Notes under the pieces: model-generated | Seen by the model: the letters and a program-made list of their open reading frames with translations, nothing else | Told to the model about the DNA's origin: nothing | Databases searched by the model: none | Assembly (NCBI GenBank): GCA_017854535.1 | Contig: JAFMHL010000036.1 | Location: 1-42,968 of the forward strand | DNA length: 42,968 nucleotides | Reading direction: 5' to 3' | Source: Nitratireductor sp. | GTDB lineage: Bacteria; Pseudomonadota; Alphaproteobacteria; Rhizobiales; Rhizobiaceae | Shown: in pieces, positions 8,612 to 16,457 of the stretch | Numbering within the stretch: position 1 is the stretch's first letter | Layout of the letters: each line of letters starts with the position of its first letter | Program-made: the position numbers and the translations under genes

Positions 8612-10287
8612 AGTTTTACAACACGCTGACGCGGACCAAAGAGGCGTTTACGCCGATAGACGATAAGGACGTGCGCATGTATGTGTGCGGGCCGACCGTC
8701 TATGATTTTGCCCATATCGGCAATGCCCGTCCGGCGATTGTGTTCGACGTGTTGTTTCGCCTGTTGCGCCATGTCTATGGCGAGGAGCATGTTACTTATG
8801 TTCGAAACATCACCGATGTGGACGATAAGATAAACACCCGCGCATTGCGCGATTTTGGTGAAAAAATTGCGTCTGGCGAGATGACGCTGAATGAAGCGAT
8901 CCGCCATGTGACCGAGAAGACCGCAACGCAATATCATGCTGATGTGAAGGCGCTGGGTTGCCTTGAACCGACTTTCGAGCCACGGGCAACGGAATTCGTC
9001 TTGCCGCGCGCAGATGGCAAGTCTGACATGGTGACGATTATCCAGTCACTGCTCGATAAAGGCCATGCTTATCTAGCAATCGGCGGCGAGGGCAGGGAAG
9101 TGCTGTTTGATGTCACTTCCATGAGCAATTATGGCGGGCTGTCTAACCGCAAATTGGAAGACCAGCAGGCAGGCGCGCGCATCGCCGTTGAGAGCCATAA
9201 AAAGAACCCGGGTGATTTCGTCTTGTGGAAAGAGTCCGATGCCGATCAGCCCGGTTGGAAAGCTGATTTCAAAACAGGTGGCGAAACCGTTTCAATCCAT
9301 GGGCGTCCTGGCTGGCATATCGAATGCTCGGCAATGTCGGCTGCTTATCTTGGCGAGACGTTCGACATTCACGGTGGCGGGCTTGATCTTATTTTCCCGC
9401 ACCATGAAAACGAGATCGCCCAATCCTGCTGCGCTCATAATACAGACAAGATGGCAAACATCTGGATGCACAACGGCTACCTTCAGGTCGAGGGTAAAAA
9501 GATGTCCAAGTCCGATGGGAATTTTGTGACGATCCATGATTTGCTACACACGGAAAAATTCGGTGGGCGCATGTGGTTGGGTGAGTCCCTCAGATTTGTA
9601 ATGTTTGGGACGCATTATCGTCAGCCGATAGACTGGACACGAGCAGCTTTAGATGAGGCAAATCAAAAACTCAAAGATTGGGCGATTACTTTACTCAATA
9701 CTGACGCACACAATAGAGCTATAACACGTCATGCCATCGGAGATCGCCCACGTTTGTCGGATGAAATAGTCGCGGCATTAAGAGATGATCTAAATACTCC
9801 ATTAGTACTGTCGGTTTTAGATAATATTCATGATCATGCTAAAAAGGGAAATTTAAACAAACAGAATGAACTAATGGAGAGTCTTGAGGCGCTAGGACTT
9901 TTACAAGGTCATCGCCTTTTCTCGTATTTAGATGGTTTGTTTGTTGGGGGGCAAAAAATGGCTACTCCAAAAGCTATGATAAAACTTGATAATTTGAGAG
10001 TAGCGAGTGCAAATGGCGCGCCTTCGTCAGTTTCCTTTTTGGTGGGCGAATTAAATAACGAAGGCGTAATAGCAAGTGTGAATAGCGATGGAAGTGTTTC
10101 ATACGAAGTGACAGAAGCAGCTGATCTGACTGGAAAAATCACTCAACGCCTCACTCTCCTTGCCGATAAAAAATTCGCTGAAGCAGATAAAATTCGCGAT
10201 GATCTTTTGGCTCAAGGAATTCAGCTAAAGGATTCAAAAGACTCAGAAACTGGCGAACGCATAACGAATTGGGAAGTAAAGCGGTGA
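8599..10287 (+). CDS. cysS: Cysteinyl-tRNA synthetase
   Basis: I place the start at ATG 8599 ([17 protein letters not shown]), 9 bases after a good GGGAGG site, giving 562 aa; the open frame extends to 8518 but that extension is spacer sequence. It charges tRNA-Cys with cysteine in the cytosol. Class I signatures are present: HIGN at residues 39-42, KMSKS at 301-305, a Zn-site Cys near 32 (YVCGP) and the GWHIECSAM and [10 protein letters not shown] motifs. The C-terminal anticodon-side region is longer than usual: about 70 extra residues (roughly 430-500, [14 protein letters not shown] onward) precede the conserved [18 protein letters not shown]. Base and codon use changes near 9540 from GC-rich to clearly AT-rich, suggesting a mosaic gene. 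Confidence 0.93.
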   Translation: MAELKFYNTLTRTKEAFTPIDDKDVRMYVCGPTVYDFAHIGNARPAIVFDVLFRLLRHVYGEEHVTYVRNITDVDDKINTRALRDFGEKIASGEMTLNEAIRHVTEKTATQYHADVKALGCLEPTFEPRATEFVLPRADGKSDMVTIIQSLLDKGHAYLAIGGEGREVLFDVTSMSNYGGLSNRKLEDQQAGARIAVESHKKNPGDFVLWKESDADQPGWKADFKTGGETVSIHGRPGWHIECSAMSAAYLGETFDIHGGGLDLIFPHHENEIAQSCCAHNTDKMANIWMHNGYLQVEGKKMSKSDGNFVTIHDLLHTEKFGGRMWLGESLRFVMFGTHYRQPIDWTRAALDEANQKLKDWAITLLNTDAHNRAITRHAIGDRPRLSDEIVAALRDDLNTPLVLSVLDNIHDHAKKGNLNKQNELMESLEALGLLQGHRLFSYLDGLFVGGQKMATPKAMIKLDNLRVASANGAPSSVSFLVGELNNEGVIASVNSDGSVSYEVTEAADLTGKITQRLTLLADKKFAEADKIRDDLLAQGIQLKDSKDSETGERITNWEVKR

Positions 10288-10300
10288 CGGTTAACCACCC

Positions 10301-10467
10301 CCCCCCTCTGTCCTGTCGGACATCTCCCCCCAAGGGTGGAGATACGCTTGGCGTGGGGTTTCAATTTTTATGTGTCACTACATGTGATCTTGTGGATGAC
10401 ACAATTGAAATGGCGCGGTTTGTAATCTCCACCCTTGGGGGGAGATGTCCGACAGGACAGAGGGGGG
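10301..10467. repeat. 43-bp perfect inverted repeat with 81-nt centre
   Basis: Left arm 10301-10343 and right arm 10425-10467 are exact reverse complements over 43 bases by my reading (arm core CTGTCCTGTCGGACATCTCC). The centre also holds shorter complementary pieces (TTTCAATT with AATTGAAA, TGTGTCA with TGACACA), so the whole unit could form one long hairpin. It begins 13 bases after the cysS stop and may serve as its terminator. The arm sequence resembles a dispersed rhizobial repeat as I remember it. It lies just upstream of a DUF559 gene. Confidence 0.9.
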
Positions 10468-10534
10468 CATTTCGCTATTTACCGAATAGTGAAATTGAAA
10501 ACGTGATTTTACCCGTCCTCCAATCTCACGAAAT

Positions 10535-10885
10535 TTGCTTGTAAATGCAAAAAAGATGCGTTCGGAAATGACAGCTTCCGAACTGAAGCTATGGAACCAA
10601 TTGAGCGCGCATCGTTTGATGGGGTTATCTTTTCGTAGGCAAGTTCCTATTGGAAATTATATCGTTGATTTTGCATGTCCAAGCCATAGGCTTGCGATAG
10701 AAGTTGATGGAGCATCGCACAGCTTTGACCGCGCAATTGAATATGACAAAGCACGCACGAATTATCTGCAAGAAAAAGGGTGGTTTGTTATTCGTTTTAC
10801 CAATGAAGAAGTGTTTCATTCAATAGACGATTGCTGCACTCACATTTTAAGTTCCTTGACTGAAAAAGGAGTTGTATTCAAATGA
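10535..10885 (+). CDS. DUF559 family protein, endonuclease-like (Vsr/PD-(D/E)XK-type)
   Basis: A 116-aa protein matching DUF559: MRSEMTASELKLWNQLSAHR, then FRRQVPIGNYIVDFACPSHR and LAIEVDGASH. The pattern D...(E)xDG with upstream hydrophobic strands (YIVDFACPSHRLAIEVDG) matches the catalytic core of Vsr-like restriction-fold nucleases, and the C-terminal GWFVIRFTNEEVFHSIDDC is typical of the family. The start is uncertain: TTG 10535 or ATG 10556 (MRSEM). Its stop overlaps the next gene's start (ATGA at 10882). No member I know of has an established function. Its position next to a 43-bp inverted repeat is notable. Confidence 0.85.
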   Translation: MLVNAKKMRSEMTASELKLWNQLSAHRLMGLSFRRQVPIGNYIVDFACPSHRLAIEVDGASHSFDRAIEYDKARTNYLQEKGWFVIRFTNEEVFHSIDDCCTHILSSLTEKGVVFK

Positions 10886-11367
10886 CGTCCAAACTCACAG
10901 GCGGATGCCAGTGCGGCGCAATACGCTTCGCAGTATCAAGCCCGTTAAAAGACACATCCATTTGTCATTGTCTTATGTGCCAAAAAGCCTTTGGCAATTT
11001 ATATGCGCCGCTGGTCGGTACAAAAGGAACAGATTTCAAATGGACAAGAGGCGACCCGAAACGCTGGCGCTCATCCAATCATGTGCTACGCGGATTTTGT
11101 GAAAATTGCGGCACACGGCTCACCTATGAAGCCGATGATGGCTTGGCAATCGCCATCGGCGCGTTTGATGATCCATCCGCTTTACAGCCGATAGTGGCCT
11201 ATGGCGCTGAGGGCAAAATCGCCTATGTTGACGATCTGGCAAATCTGCCCAATAGAGACACCATGGACGATATTGAAAGCGCGCCATTCCTCGCGACGGT
11301 TGTAAATTATCAACACCCATACCATGAGACCGACGATTGGTCTTCCAGCAACGAACAAAAGAAATAG
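10882..11367 (+). CDS. GFA/CENP-V domain protein (Zn-binding)
   Basis: A 161-aa protein of the GFA (glutathione-dependent formaldehyde-activating enzyme-like) family. The Zn-binding Cys pairs are complete: GGCQCGAIRF (about residues 7-16), CHCLMCQKAFG (about 32-42) and CENCGTRL (about 75-82). Most such proteins have no proven activity, and formaldehyde metabolism should not be assumed. It overlaps the DUF559 stop by ATGA, so its translation is probably coupled. The 45-aa membrane protein and cimA follow directly, suggesting one transcription unit. Confidence 0.9.
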   Translation: MTSKLTGGCQCGAIRFAVSSPLKDTSICHCLMCQKAFGNLYAPLVGTKGTDFKWTRGDPKRWRSSNHVLRGFCENCGTRLTYEADDGLAIAIGAFDDPSALQPIVAYGAEGKIAYVDDLANLPNRDTMDDIESAPFLATVVNYQHPYHETDDWSSSNEQKK

Positions 11368-11505
11368 ATGATGCCATCCGAAGACAACAAGAATAAGAAG
11401 GCGCAAGCCATGCCAAAATGGTTGCTGTACGGATTGATCGCGAAGGGCATTCTCGTAACATGCGTGGTTGTCGGCGTGTTGTGGTATGCGGGGATATTAA
11501 AATGA
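11368..11505 (+). CDS. Small single-pass membrane protein, 45 aa
   Basis: ATG ATG at 11368 directly follows the GFA stop (TAG 11365-11367). The 45-aa product has a charged N-terminus (SEDNKNKKAQAMPKW) and one hydrophobic helix (LLYGLIAKGILVTCVVVGVL) ending WYAGILK. It is shorter than most gene-finder cut-offs. Its stop TGA (11503-11505) overlaps ATG 11502 of the first cimA 5' copy, so in the ancestral arrangement it probably overlapped cimA itself (ATGA). Function is unknown; a membrane helix and tight packing in the operon support it being real. Confidence 0.65.
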   Translation: MMPSEDNKNKKAQAMPKWLLYGLIAKGILVTCVVVGVLWYAGILK

Positions 11506-11627
11506 AACAACGTATCACACTTTTTGACACCACCTTGCGCGATGGGCAGCAAACTGCCTCGCCTTGCCCGCAGGCGCAGCCGAGGACAGGCAAAGAAAAT
11601 AAAAGCCGGGACATCGGGAAATTCTAA
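11502..11627 (+). pseudogene. Remnant cimA 5' end, now a 41-codon leader ORF
   Basis: ATG 11502 opens MKQRITLFDTTLRDGQQT, the N-terminus of citramalate synthase. The 54 nt at 11502-11555 match 11627-11680 of the working gene with 6 mismatches. After these 18 codons the frame crosses a spacer containing an imperfect GC-rich hairpin and stops at TAA 11625-11627. The last A of that stop is the first base of the true cimA ATG (TAATG), so a ribosome finishing the remnant would be placed on the cimA start. Confidence 0.8.
11558..11586. repeat. Imperfect GC-rich hairpin in the cimA spacer
   Basis: The spacer between the two cimA 5' copies begins with a sequence whose outer arms CCTCG and CGAGG pair perfectly; the inner part (TTGCCCGCAGGCGCAG) pairs with mismatches. 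It resembles a small inserted palindromic element like the one in the cysS spacer, but is a different sequence. I cannot match it to a named repeat. Confidence 0.5.
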
Positions 11628-13216
11628 TGAAACAACGTATCTATCTTTTCGACACCACCTTGCGCGATGGGCAGCAGACGCCCGGCATTGATTTTTCTGT
11701 CGCAGACAAAATCGCAATTGCTGAAATGCTGGATGAACTTGGCATTGATTATGTCGAGGGCGGGTATCCGGGTGCGAACCCGACCGACACGGAATTCTTC
11801 TCAAAAAAACGCACTAAGAAAGCGAGTTTTGTTGGCTTTGGCATGACCAAGCGGGCAGGCGTATCAGCATCCAATGATCCGGGTATTGCAGGTCTTATTG
11901 AAGCGAAAACAGACGCCATTTGTTTTGTGGCAAAGGCGTGGGACTATCACGTGAAAGTAGCTCTTGGCTGCACCAATGAGGAAAATCTTGAATCCATAAG
12001 GGAATCCGTAAAAGCTTCAAACAAAGCCAAGAGCGAAACTCTGGTCGACTGCGAGCATTTCTTCGACGGATACAAAGCCAATCCTGACTATGCGATTGCC
12101 TGTGCCAAAACAGCCTATGACGCTAGTGCGCGTTGGGTGGTTCTTTGCGATACCAATGGTGGGGCACAGCCCAGCGAGATTAGCGACATTGTCTCAAAGG
12201 TCATTGCCGCGGGCATTCCCGGTGATCATCTTGGCATCCATGCCCATAATGATACAGAACAGGCTGTCGCCAATTCACTGGCCGCAATTGAAGCTGGCGT
12301 GCGCCAAATTCAAGGCACGCTCAATGGCATTGGCGAGCGTTGTGGTAATGCAAATTTGACCACAATCATTCCTACATTGGCGCTAAAGCCTGTTTATGCA
12401 AAACGGTTCACCACAGGCATAAAACCTGCCCAACTGGAAAGTCTTGCGAGGATTTCTCATAAATTTGATGAGATGATCAATCAGGCACCCTACCATCAGG
12501 CGCCTTATGTTGGCTCATCGGCCTTCGCAACAAAAGCGGGCATCCACGCATCGGCAATTTTGAAAGAGCCGGAAACCTATGAGCATGTGAAACCGGAAAG
12601 TGTTGGCAACAACCGTCGTGTGATGGTGTCAGACCAAGGCGGTAAATCCAACTTTATCGCCGAGTTGAAGCGCAAGGGCATCACGGTGCGCAAGGATAAT
12701 CCTGCGCTGGATACGTTGATTTCCATCGTCAAAGAGCGTGAAGCTAAAGGCTATGCCTATGAGGCAGCCGAAGCGAGCTTTGAATTACTTGCGCGTCGCA
12801 GACTGTCGAAAATGCCCGAATTCTTCAAGGTCGAAAGCTTTCGCACACAGGTCGAACGCCGTTTTAATGCGGCTGGGGATGTCATTACTGTTTCAGAAGC
12901 AGTGGTGAAAGTTGTTGTTGATGGTGAAACTTATTTCTCGGTCGCCGAGGGCTCCGGCCCCGTTAATGCCTTGGACCGCGCCTTGCGCAAGGATCTTGGA
13001 AAATATCAAAGCCAGATCGAAGACCTAGAACTGGTAGACTATAAAGTGCGAATCCTAAATGGCGGCACAGAAGCAATCACCCGTGTGTTGATTGAAAGCG
13101 TTGACGGCGATGGCGAACGCTGGACCACAATCGGCGTCTCGGACAACATCATCGACGCATCGTTTCAGGCGCTGATCGACTCGATCAATTACAAATTGAT
13201 GAAGGCTAAGGCGTGA
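11627..13216 (+). CDS. cimA: (R)-citramalate synthase
   Basis: A 529-aa protein of the CimA (TIGR00977) type, condensing pyruvate and acetyl-CoA to citramalate on the threonine-independent route to isoleucine. Signatures: LFDTTLRDGQQTPGIDFSVA at the N-terminus (catalytic Arg in TLRDG), VEGGYPGANPTD, and the metal-binding HAH in LGIHAHNDTEQAV, then GTLNGIGERCGNANL. The C-terminal ~150 residues form the LeuA-type allosteric dimer domain (VKVVVDGETYFSVAEGSGPV). Length is normal. Start ATG 11627 overlaps the TAA of the remnant leader ORF. Homocitrate or isopropylmalate synthase is less likely because of the GGYPGANPTD segment typical of CimA. Confidence 0.92.
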   Translation: MKQRIYLFDTTLRDGQQTPGIDFSVADKIAIAEMLDELGIDYVEGGYPGANPTDTEFFSKKRTKKASFVGFGMTKRAGVSASNDPGIAGLIEAKTDAICFVAKAWDYHVKVALGCTNEENLESIRESVKASNKAKSETLVDCEHFFDGYKANPDYAIACAKTAYDASARWVVLCDTNGGAQPSEISDIVSKVIAAGIPGDHLGIHAHNDTEQAVANSLAAIEAGVRQIQGTLNGIGERCGNANLTTIIPTLALKPVYAKRFTTGIKPAQLESLARISHKFDEMINQAPYHQAPYVGSSAFATKAGIHASAILKEPETYEHVKPESVGNNRRVMVSDQGGKSNFIAELKRKGITVRKDNPALDTLISIVKEREAKGYAYEAAEASFELLARRRLSKMPEFFKVESFRTQVERRFNAAGDVITVSEAVVKVVVDGETYFSVAEGSGPVNALDRALRKDLGKYQSQIEDLELVDYKVRILNGGTEAITRVLIESVDGDGERWTTIGVSDNIIDASFQALIDSINYKLMKAKA

Positions 13217-13226
13217 GTAATTCAAA

Positions 13227-14132
13227 GTGAGGATCGCAGAGGCTGAAGTCCCCAAGCCCAAATCGGAAGACACTCACGCCGGATTTTTCTTTGCGTTGTC
13301 TGCTTATCTGCTTTGGGGCTTCCTGCCGCTTTATATGAAAGCAATGCAGTCGATTGATCCCGTGCAAATCATTGCCCATCGGGTGTTCTGGTCGCTCCCT
13401 GTTGCTGCCATTCTGCTTTGGATGCTGGGGCGCACCAAAGACATTATCCCGACGTTTAAAAGCCCGAAACGGTTGGGTATTCTGGCAATTACCGCCACGA
13501 TCATCTCGATCAATTGGGGACTGTATGTTTGGGCGATTTCTGTTGAGCGCACGCTGGAAACGGCCATGGGGTATTATATCAATCCGTTGATCACCGTTGC
13601 CATGGGGGCATTGTTGTTGGGGGACAGATTTACCCGCGCACAAATGATTGCATTGGCTATTGCTACAGCCGCTGTTGTGCTATTGACCGTCAAAGGTGGT
13701 TTCTTTCCTTGGTTAAGTCTGGTGTTGGCGTTTTCATTCGCGACCTATGGCTTTTTGCGCAAGACAGTGGATGTCGGTCCTACACAGGGGTTTCTGGTTG
13801 AGGTCATGCTGCTATCACCGTTTGCGCTGATCTATATCATTTGGCTGCAAAACAACGGGCAGGGCGTTTTCTTTGACAGCTCTTGGCACACGCTGATCTT
13901 GATTGGTTGTGGTCCCGTTACAGCAATTCCGTTGATCCTTTATGCTTTTGGAGCGAAAGGCTTAAAACTCTCCACCATCGGCTTGATGCAGTATATCGCG
14001 CCAAGCATGATCTTTTTCATTGGTATCTTTGTCTTCAAAGAACCATTCGGTCTTTGGCAAGGCATCGCCTTCGCAATGATCTGGCTGGCTTTGGCGATAT
14101 ATACTTGGTCAGCTTTTCGCAACAGAAGTTAA
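13227..14132 (+). CDS. rarD: EamA-family permease RarD
   Basis: A 301-aa polytopic inner-membrane protein with about ten hydrophobic helices in two EamA repeats. The N-terminus AYLLWGFLPLYMKAM and QIIAHRVFWSLP are hallmark RarD sequence; SINWGLYVWAISVERTLETA and FGAKGLKLSTIGLMQYIAPS are also typical. Family knowledge: RarD is linked to chloramphenicol sensitivity and is presumed a metabolite or drug transporter; the real substrate is unknown. The start is GTG 13227, 10 bases after the cimA stop, without a clear ribosome-binding site, so translational coupling to cimA is likely. It is convergent with the LOG gene, with only 8 bp between stops. Confidence 0.88.
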   Translation: MRIAEAEVPKPKSEDTHAGFFFALSAYLLWGFLPLYMKAMQSIDPVQIIAHRVFWSLPVAAILLWMLGRTKDIIPTFKSPKRLGILAITATIISINWGLYVWAISVERTLETAMGYYINPLITVAMGALLLGDRFTRAQMIALAIATAAVVLLTVKGGFFPWLSLVLAFSFATYGFLRKTVDVGPTQGFLVEVMLLSPFALIYIIWLQNNGQGVFFDSSWHTLILIGCGPVTAIPLILYAFGAKGLKLSTIGLMQYIAPSMIFFIGIFVFKEPFGLWQGIAFAMIWLALAIYTWSAFRNRS

Positions 14133-14140
14133 GAAGCCTA

Positions 14141-14716
14141 TTAAGCGGCCAAAATGCGCGAGACGATTTGATCTGGCTCGTTGACGATAATCGGCTTCAA
14201 CAATTTGCTTGTATGAATGAAGCCGCTCTCGGCCATATGCGCCATCAAATCCACCATAGGATTCCAAAAACCATTCACATTCGCAAAAACAATCGGGTTT
14301 GCATGGCGTCCTAGTTGTGCCCAAGTCATGATCTCGACGATCTCTTCTAGTGTGCCAATGCCGCCGGGCAGGGCAACGAACGCGTCGGATAGTTCATACA
14401 TTTTGGTTTTGCGCTCATGCATGTCTTTGGTTACAATTACGTTCCCCAATGCATGGCTGTCGATGCCGCCATCCGCGCCCATATTGCCGCGCTCTTTCGG
14501 AATTAAAAATTCTGGAATAACCCCGGTCACTTCACCGCCATTTGAAAGAACCGCACGGGCAACCTCGCCCATAATACCTGCACCGCCGCCGCCATAGATC
14601 AGTCGAATACTGTTTTCAGCCATGTCTTTGCCGAGGGTTTTTGCAGCCTCAATATACTCAGGATGATGGCCCGGCTGGGAGCCGCAATATACACAAATGG
14701 ATTTGATTTTTGACAC
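14141..14716 (-). CDS. LOG-family (lysine decarboxylase-like) nucleoside 5'-monophosphate phosphoribohydrolase
   Basis: A 191-aa protein with the two LOG motifs: IRLIYGGGGAGIMGEVARAV (nucleotide-binding Gly-rich segment) and PGGIGTLEEIVEIMTWAQLG (PGGxGTxxE active site). N-terminus ICVYCGSQPGHHPEYIEAAK is typical. Family knowledge: these enzymes release a base and ribose 5-phosphate from nucleoside monophosphates such as cytokinin riboside phosphates. They are often annotated 'TIGR00730 Rossmann fold protein'. The old name lysine decarboxylase is misleading. In a bacterium of this type a general nucleotide salvage or clean-up role is more likely than hormone production. Confidence 0.9.
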   Translation of the reverse strand: MSKIKSICVYCGSQPGHHPEYIEAAKTLGKDMAENSIRLIYGGGGAGIMGEVARAVLSNGGEVTGVIPEFLIPKERGNMGADGGIDSHALGNVIVTKDMHERKTKMYELSDAFVALPGGIGTLEEIVEIMTWAQLGRHANPIVFANVNGFWNPMVDLMAHMAESGFIHTSKLLKPIIVNEPDQIVSRILAA

Positions 14717-14789
14717 GGGATTCAGCTTTCTAAATTGTGATTTGTAAACCTAACACTACTTATCGAAATTCGGTTCTAAATGCACGTTG

Positions 14790-14885
14790 CGATACAGATT
14801 TGTTAATTTTTGTATCGTGATTGATAACAAAAAACTGTTCCACATATAGGTTCGCGTGAGGGTGACCGAAGCTGTTTTTTGTTAT
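14790..14885. promoter_or_regulatory. Two stacked inverted repeats upstream of the LysM gene
   Basis: CGATACA (14790-14796) pairs with TGTATCG (14811-14817), and ATAACAAAAAAC (14824-14835) pairs exactly with GTTTTTTGTTAT (14874-14885). They lie in the 230-bp gap before the LysM protein. The second could be a structured leader, a small RNA, or (the arm ends in a T run) a terminator. Function is inferred only. Confidence 0.45.
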
Positions 14886-14945
14886 ATAAGCTGATTTGAA
14901 AAAGTGGAATACGTCTGGAATTACCAGCGTTACAAGGGCGTAAAA

Positions 14946-16433
14946 ATGTTCATCCTGTCAAAAGTCGCAATCAAAGTGTTGTTAGGAATTATTGGTGCAG
15001 GTACGGTTGTTGGAGGGGCAGGGATGCTGCTCAAAAACGACAAAGGGGAACCTGTGATCTCCAGCTTGTTTTCGACAGATACGGCGATAGCGCCTGAAGA
15101 GCCTTTGGCAAAAGAAGAAGCTAAGTCTGAAGAAGTGGCAAGTCTGCCAGAGACCAAGATTGAAGAAACGGAAATCGCAGAGCCAGAAATCGCCGGGCCA
15201 GTACTTCCTGAGTTTGACGTTCTACGCGTTGAAAAAGATGGTTCTGTGGTGGTCGCAGGACGCGCTCCAACCAATAGCATGGTGGAGGTATTTTCAAACG
15301 GCGAGCTGATGGCGAAAGGTGAGGCTGGATCCACTGGCGAATTTGCCTTGGTCTTTGATAATCCACTTCCTGCTGGTGACCATGAACTTGTGCTTCGTGC
15401 CACACCAAAGGATGGAGAGCCGTTAGTGTCAGCCGAAGCTGGCATTGTGACCGTGCCCGAAGCAAATGATGCTGAAGGTGAGGTTATGGTCATGGTGCAA
15501 AAATCAGGTGAGGCCTCGCGCATCCTTCAAGCACCCACTGCTAAGGTGGTTGTTGATGAACCCGTTAAAGACACCACTGAAGTCGCCGCTTTGGAGCAAC
15601 CTGTTTCCGAGCCAGTTGTAAAAGAAGAGCCGATCGCAGAACCACAAGCAAAACCTGCCGAAAATACATCGACAAAACCGGTTTTGGTTCAAGCAGTTGA
15701 TGTGGAGCCGGACAAAGTCTTTGTTGCAGGAACTGGCGAGCCAGGAAGTACTGTTCGAGTTTATATCAATGGAGATTTGAAAGGCACTACGAATGTTGCC
15801 CCAAATGGCGCTTTCCTCTTTGAGATGTCCTCAGGTCTCCCTGCTGGCAAGCATGATTTGCGGGTGGATGCATTGGCACGCGATGGGGAAGAAGTCATTT
15901 CTCGCGCCGCTGTAGTTATAGATCACGAATCTGAGTCTGTTGCTGTAGCTGAGGTGAAAGCCGAAAAGCCTGATGAAACAGCAAAAGCTGAAGTTGATCC
16001 ACCTGTGAAAGCTGTTGAAGCAGAAACCATTGTTGAAGAGACCAAAGCAGAAGAAACTAAGATAAAAGAAACTGTAGCCATCATTACGCCTGATACAAAA
16101 ACTGAAACGGCCGAGGTTGAGACTGCCCCAGAAGAGCCAAAAATAGAAACTGCTGTTTCAGAGCCTTCCGTAAAACCTGCCGAGTCCACCACGCTCGCCG
16201 CCACTGAAGCCAAACCTGTTATCGTAACTGGCCGCTCGGTGATTATTCGTCGCGGTGATAATTTGTGGCGTATTTCCCGCAGGATGTTGGGTGAGGGTAG
16301 AAAATACACAATAATCTTTTCTGCCAATGACAGCCAGATCAAAGACCCCAACAGGATTTATCCAGGTCAGGTCTTTGATGTGCCAGAAGAAGATAGCCCA
16401 GTGGCTGGTGAAGCAGTGAAGAATTCTGGATAA
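14946..16433 (+). CDS. LysM domain protein with two Ig-like modules, membrane-anchored
   Basis: The start is ATG 14946 (MFILSKVAIKVLLGIIGAGT), preceded by AAGGG; the frame is open to GTG 14904 but lacks a site there. This gives 495 aa: an N-terminal hydrophobic anchor (about 4-25), an acidic linker, an Ig-like module (about 89-170, FDVLRVEKDGSVVVAG...PAGDHELVL), a second linker, a homologous module (about 248-325, VQAVDVEPDKVFVAG...PAGKHDLRV), a long Glu/Ala/Lys/Val/Thr-rich linker (about 330-420), and a C-terminal LysM (about 423-478, RRGDNLWRISRRMLGEGRKY). It would be anchored in the inner membrane and bind peptidoglycan. The two modules share the pattern G(E/A)Pxxxx(V)xV(Y/F)xNG(E/D)L. No catalytic domain is visible. 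Confidence 0.85.
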   Translation: MFILSKVAIKVLLGIIGAGTVVGGAGMLLKNDKGEPVISSLFSTDTAIAPEEPLAKEEAKSEEVASLPETKIEETEIAEPEIAGPVLPEFDVLRVEKDGSVVVAGRAPTNSMVEVFSNGELMAKGEAGSTGEFALVFDNPLPAGDHELVLRATPKDGEPLVSAEAGIVTVPEANDAEGEVMVMVQKSGEASRILQAPTAKVVVDEPVKDTTEVAALEQPVSEPVVKEEPIAEPQAKPAENTSTKPVLVQAVDVEPDKVFVAGTGEPGSTVRVYINGDLKGTTNVAPNGAFLFEMSSGLPAGKHDLRVDALARDGEEVISRAAVVIDHESESVAVAEVKAEKPDETAKAEVDPPVKAVEAETIVEETKAEETKIKETVAIITPDTKTETAEVETAPEEPKIETAVSEPSVKPAESTTLAATEAKPVIVTGRSVIIRRGDNLWRISRRMLGEGRKYTIIFSANDSQIKDPNRIYPGQVFDVPEEDSPVAGEAVKNSG

Positions 16434-16457
16434 GTCTTTTTTGAAGAAATAGAGAAT

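Noticed and set aside
11627-13216. Assigning this gene as LeuA or NifV
   Set aside because: The N-terminal GGYPGANPTD segment and total length fit CimA better.
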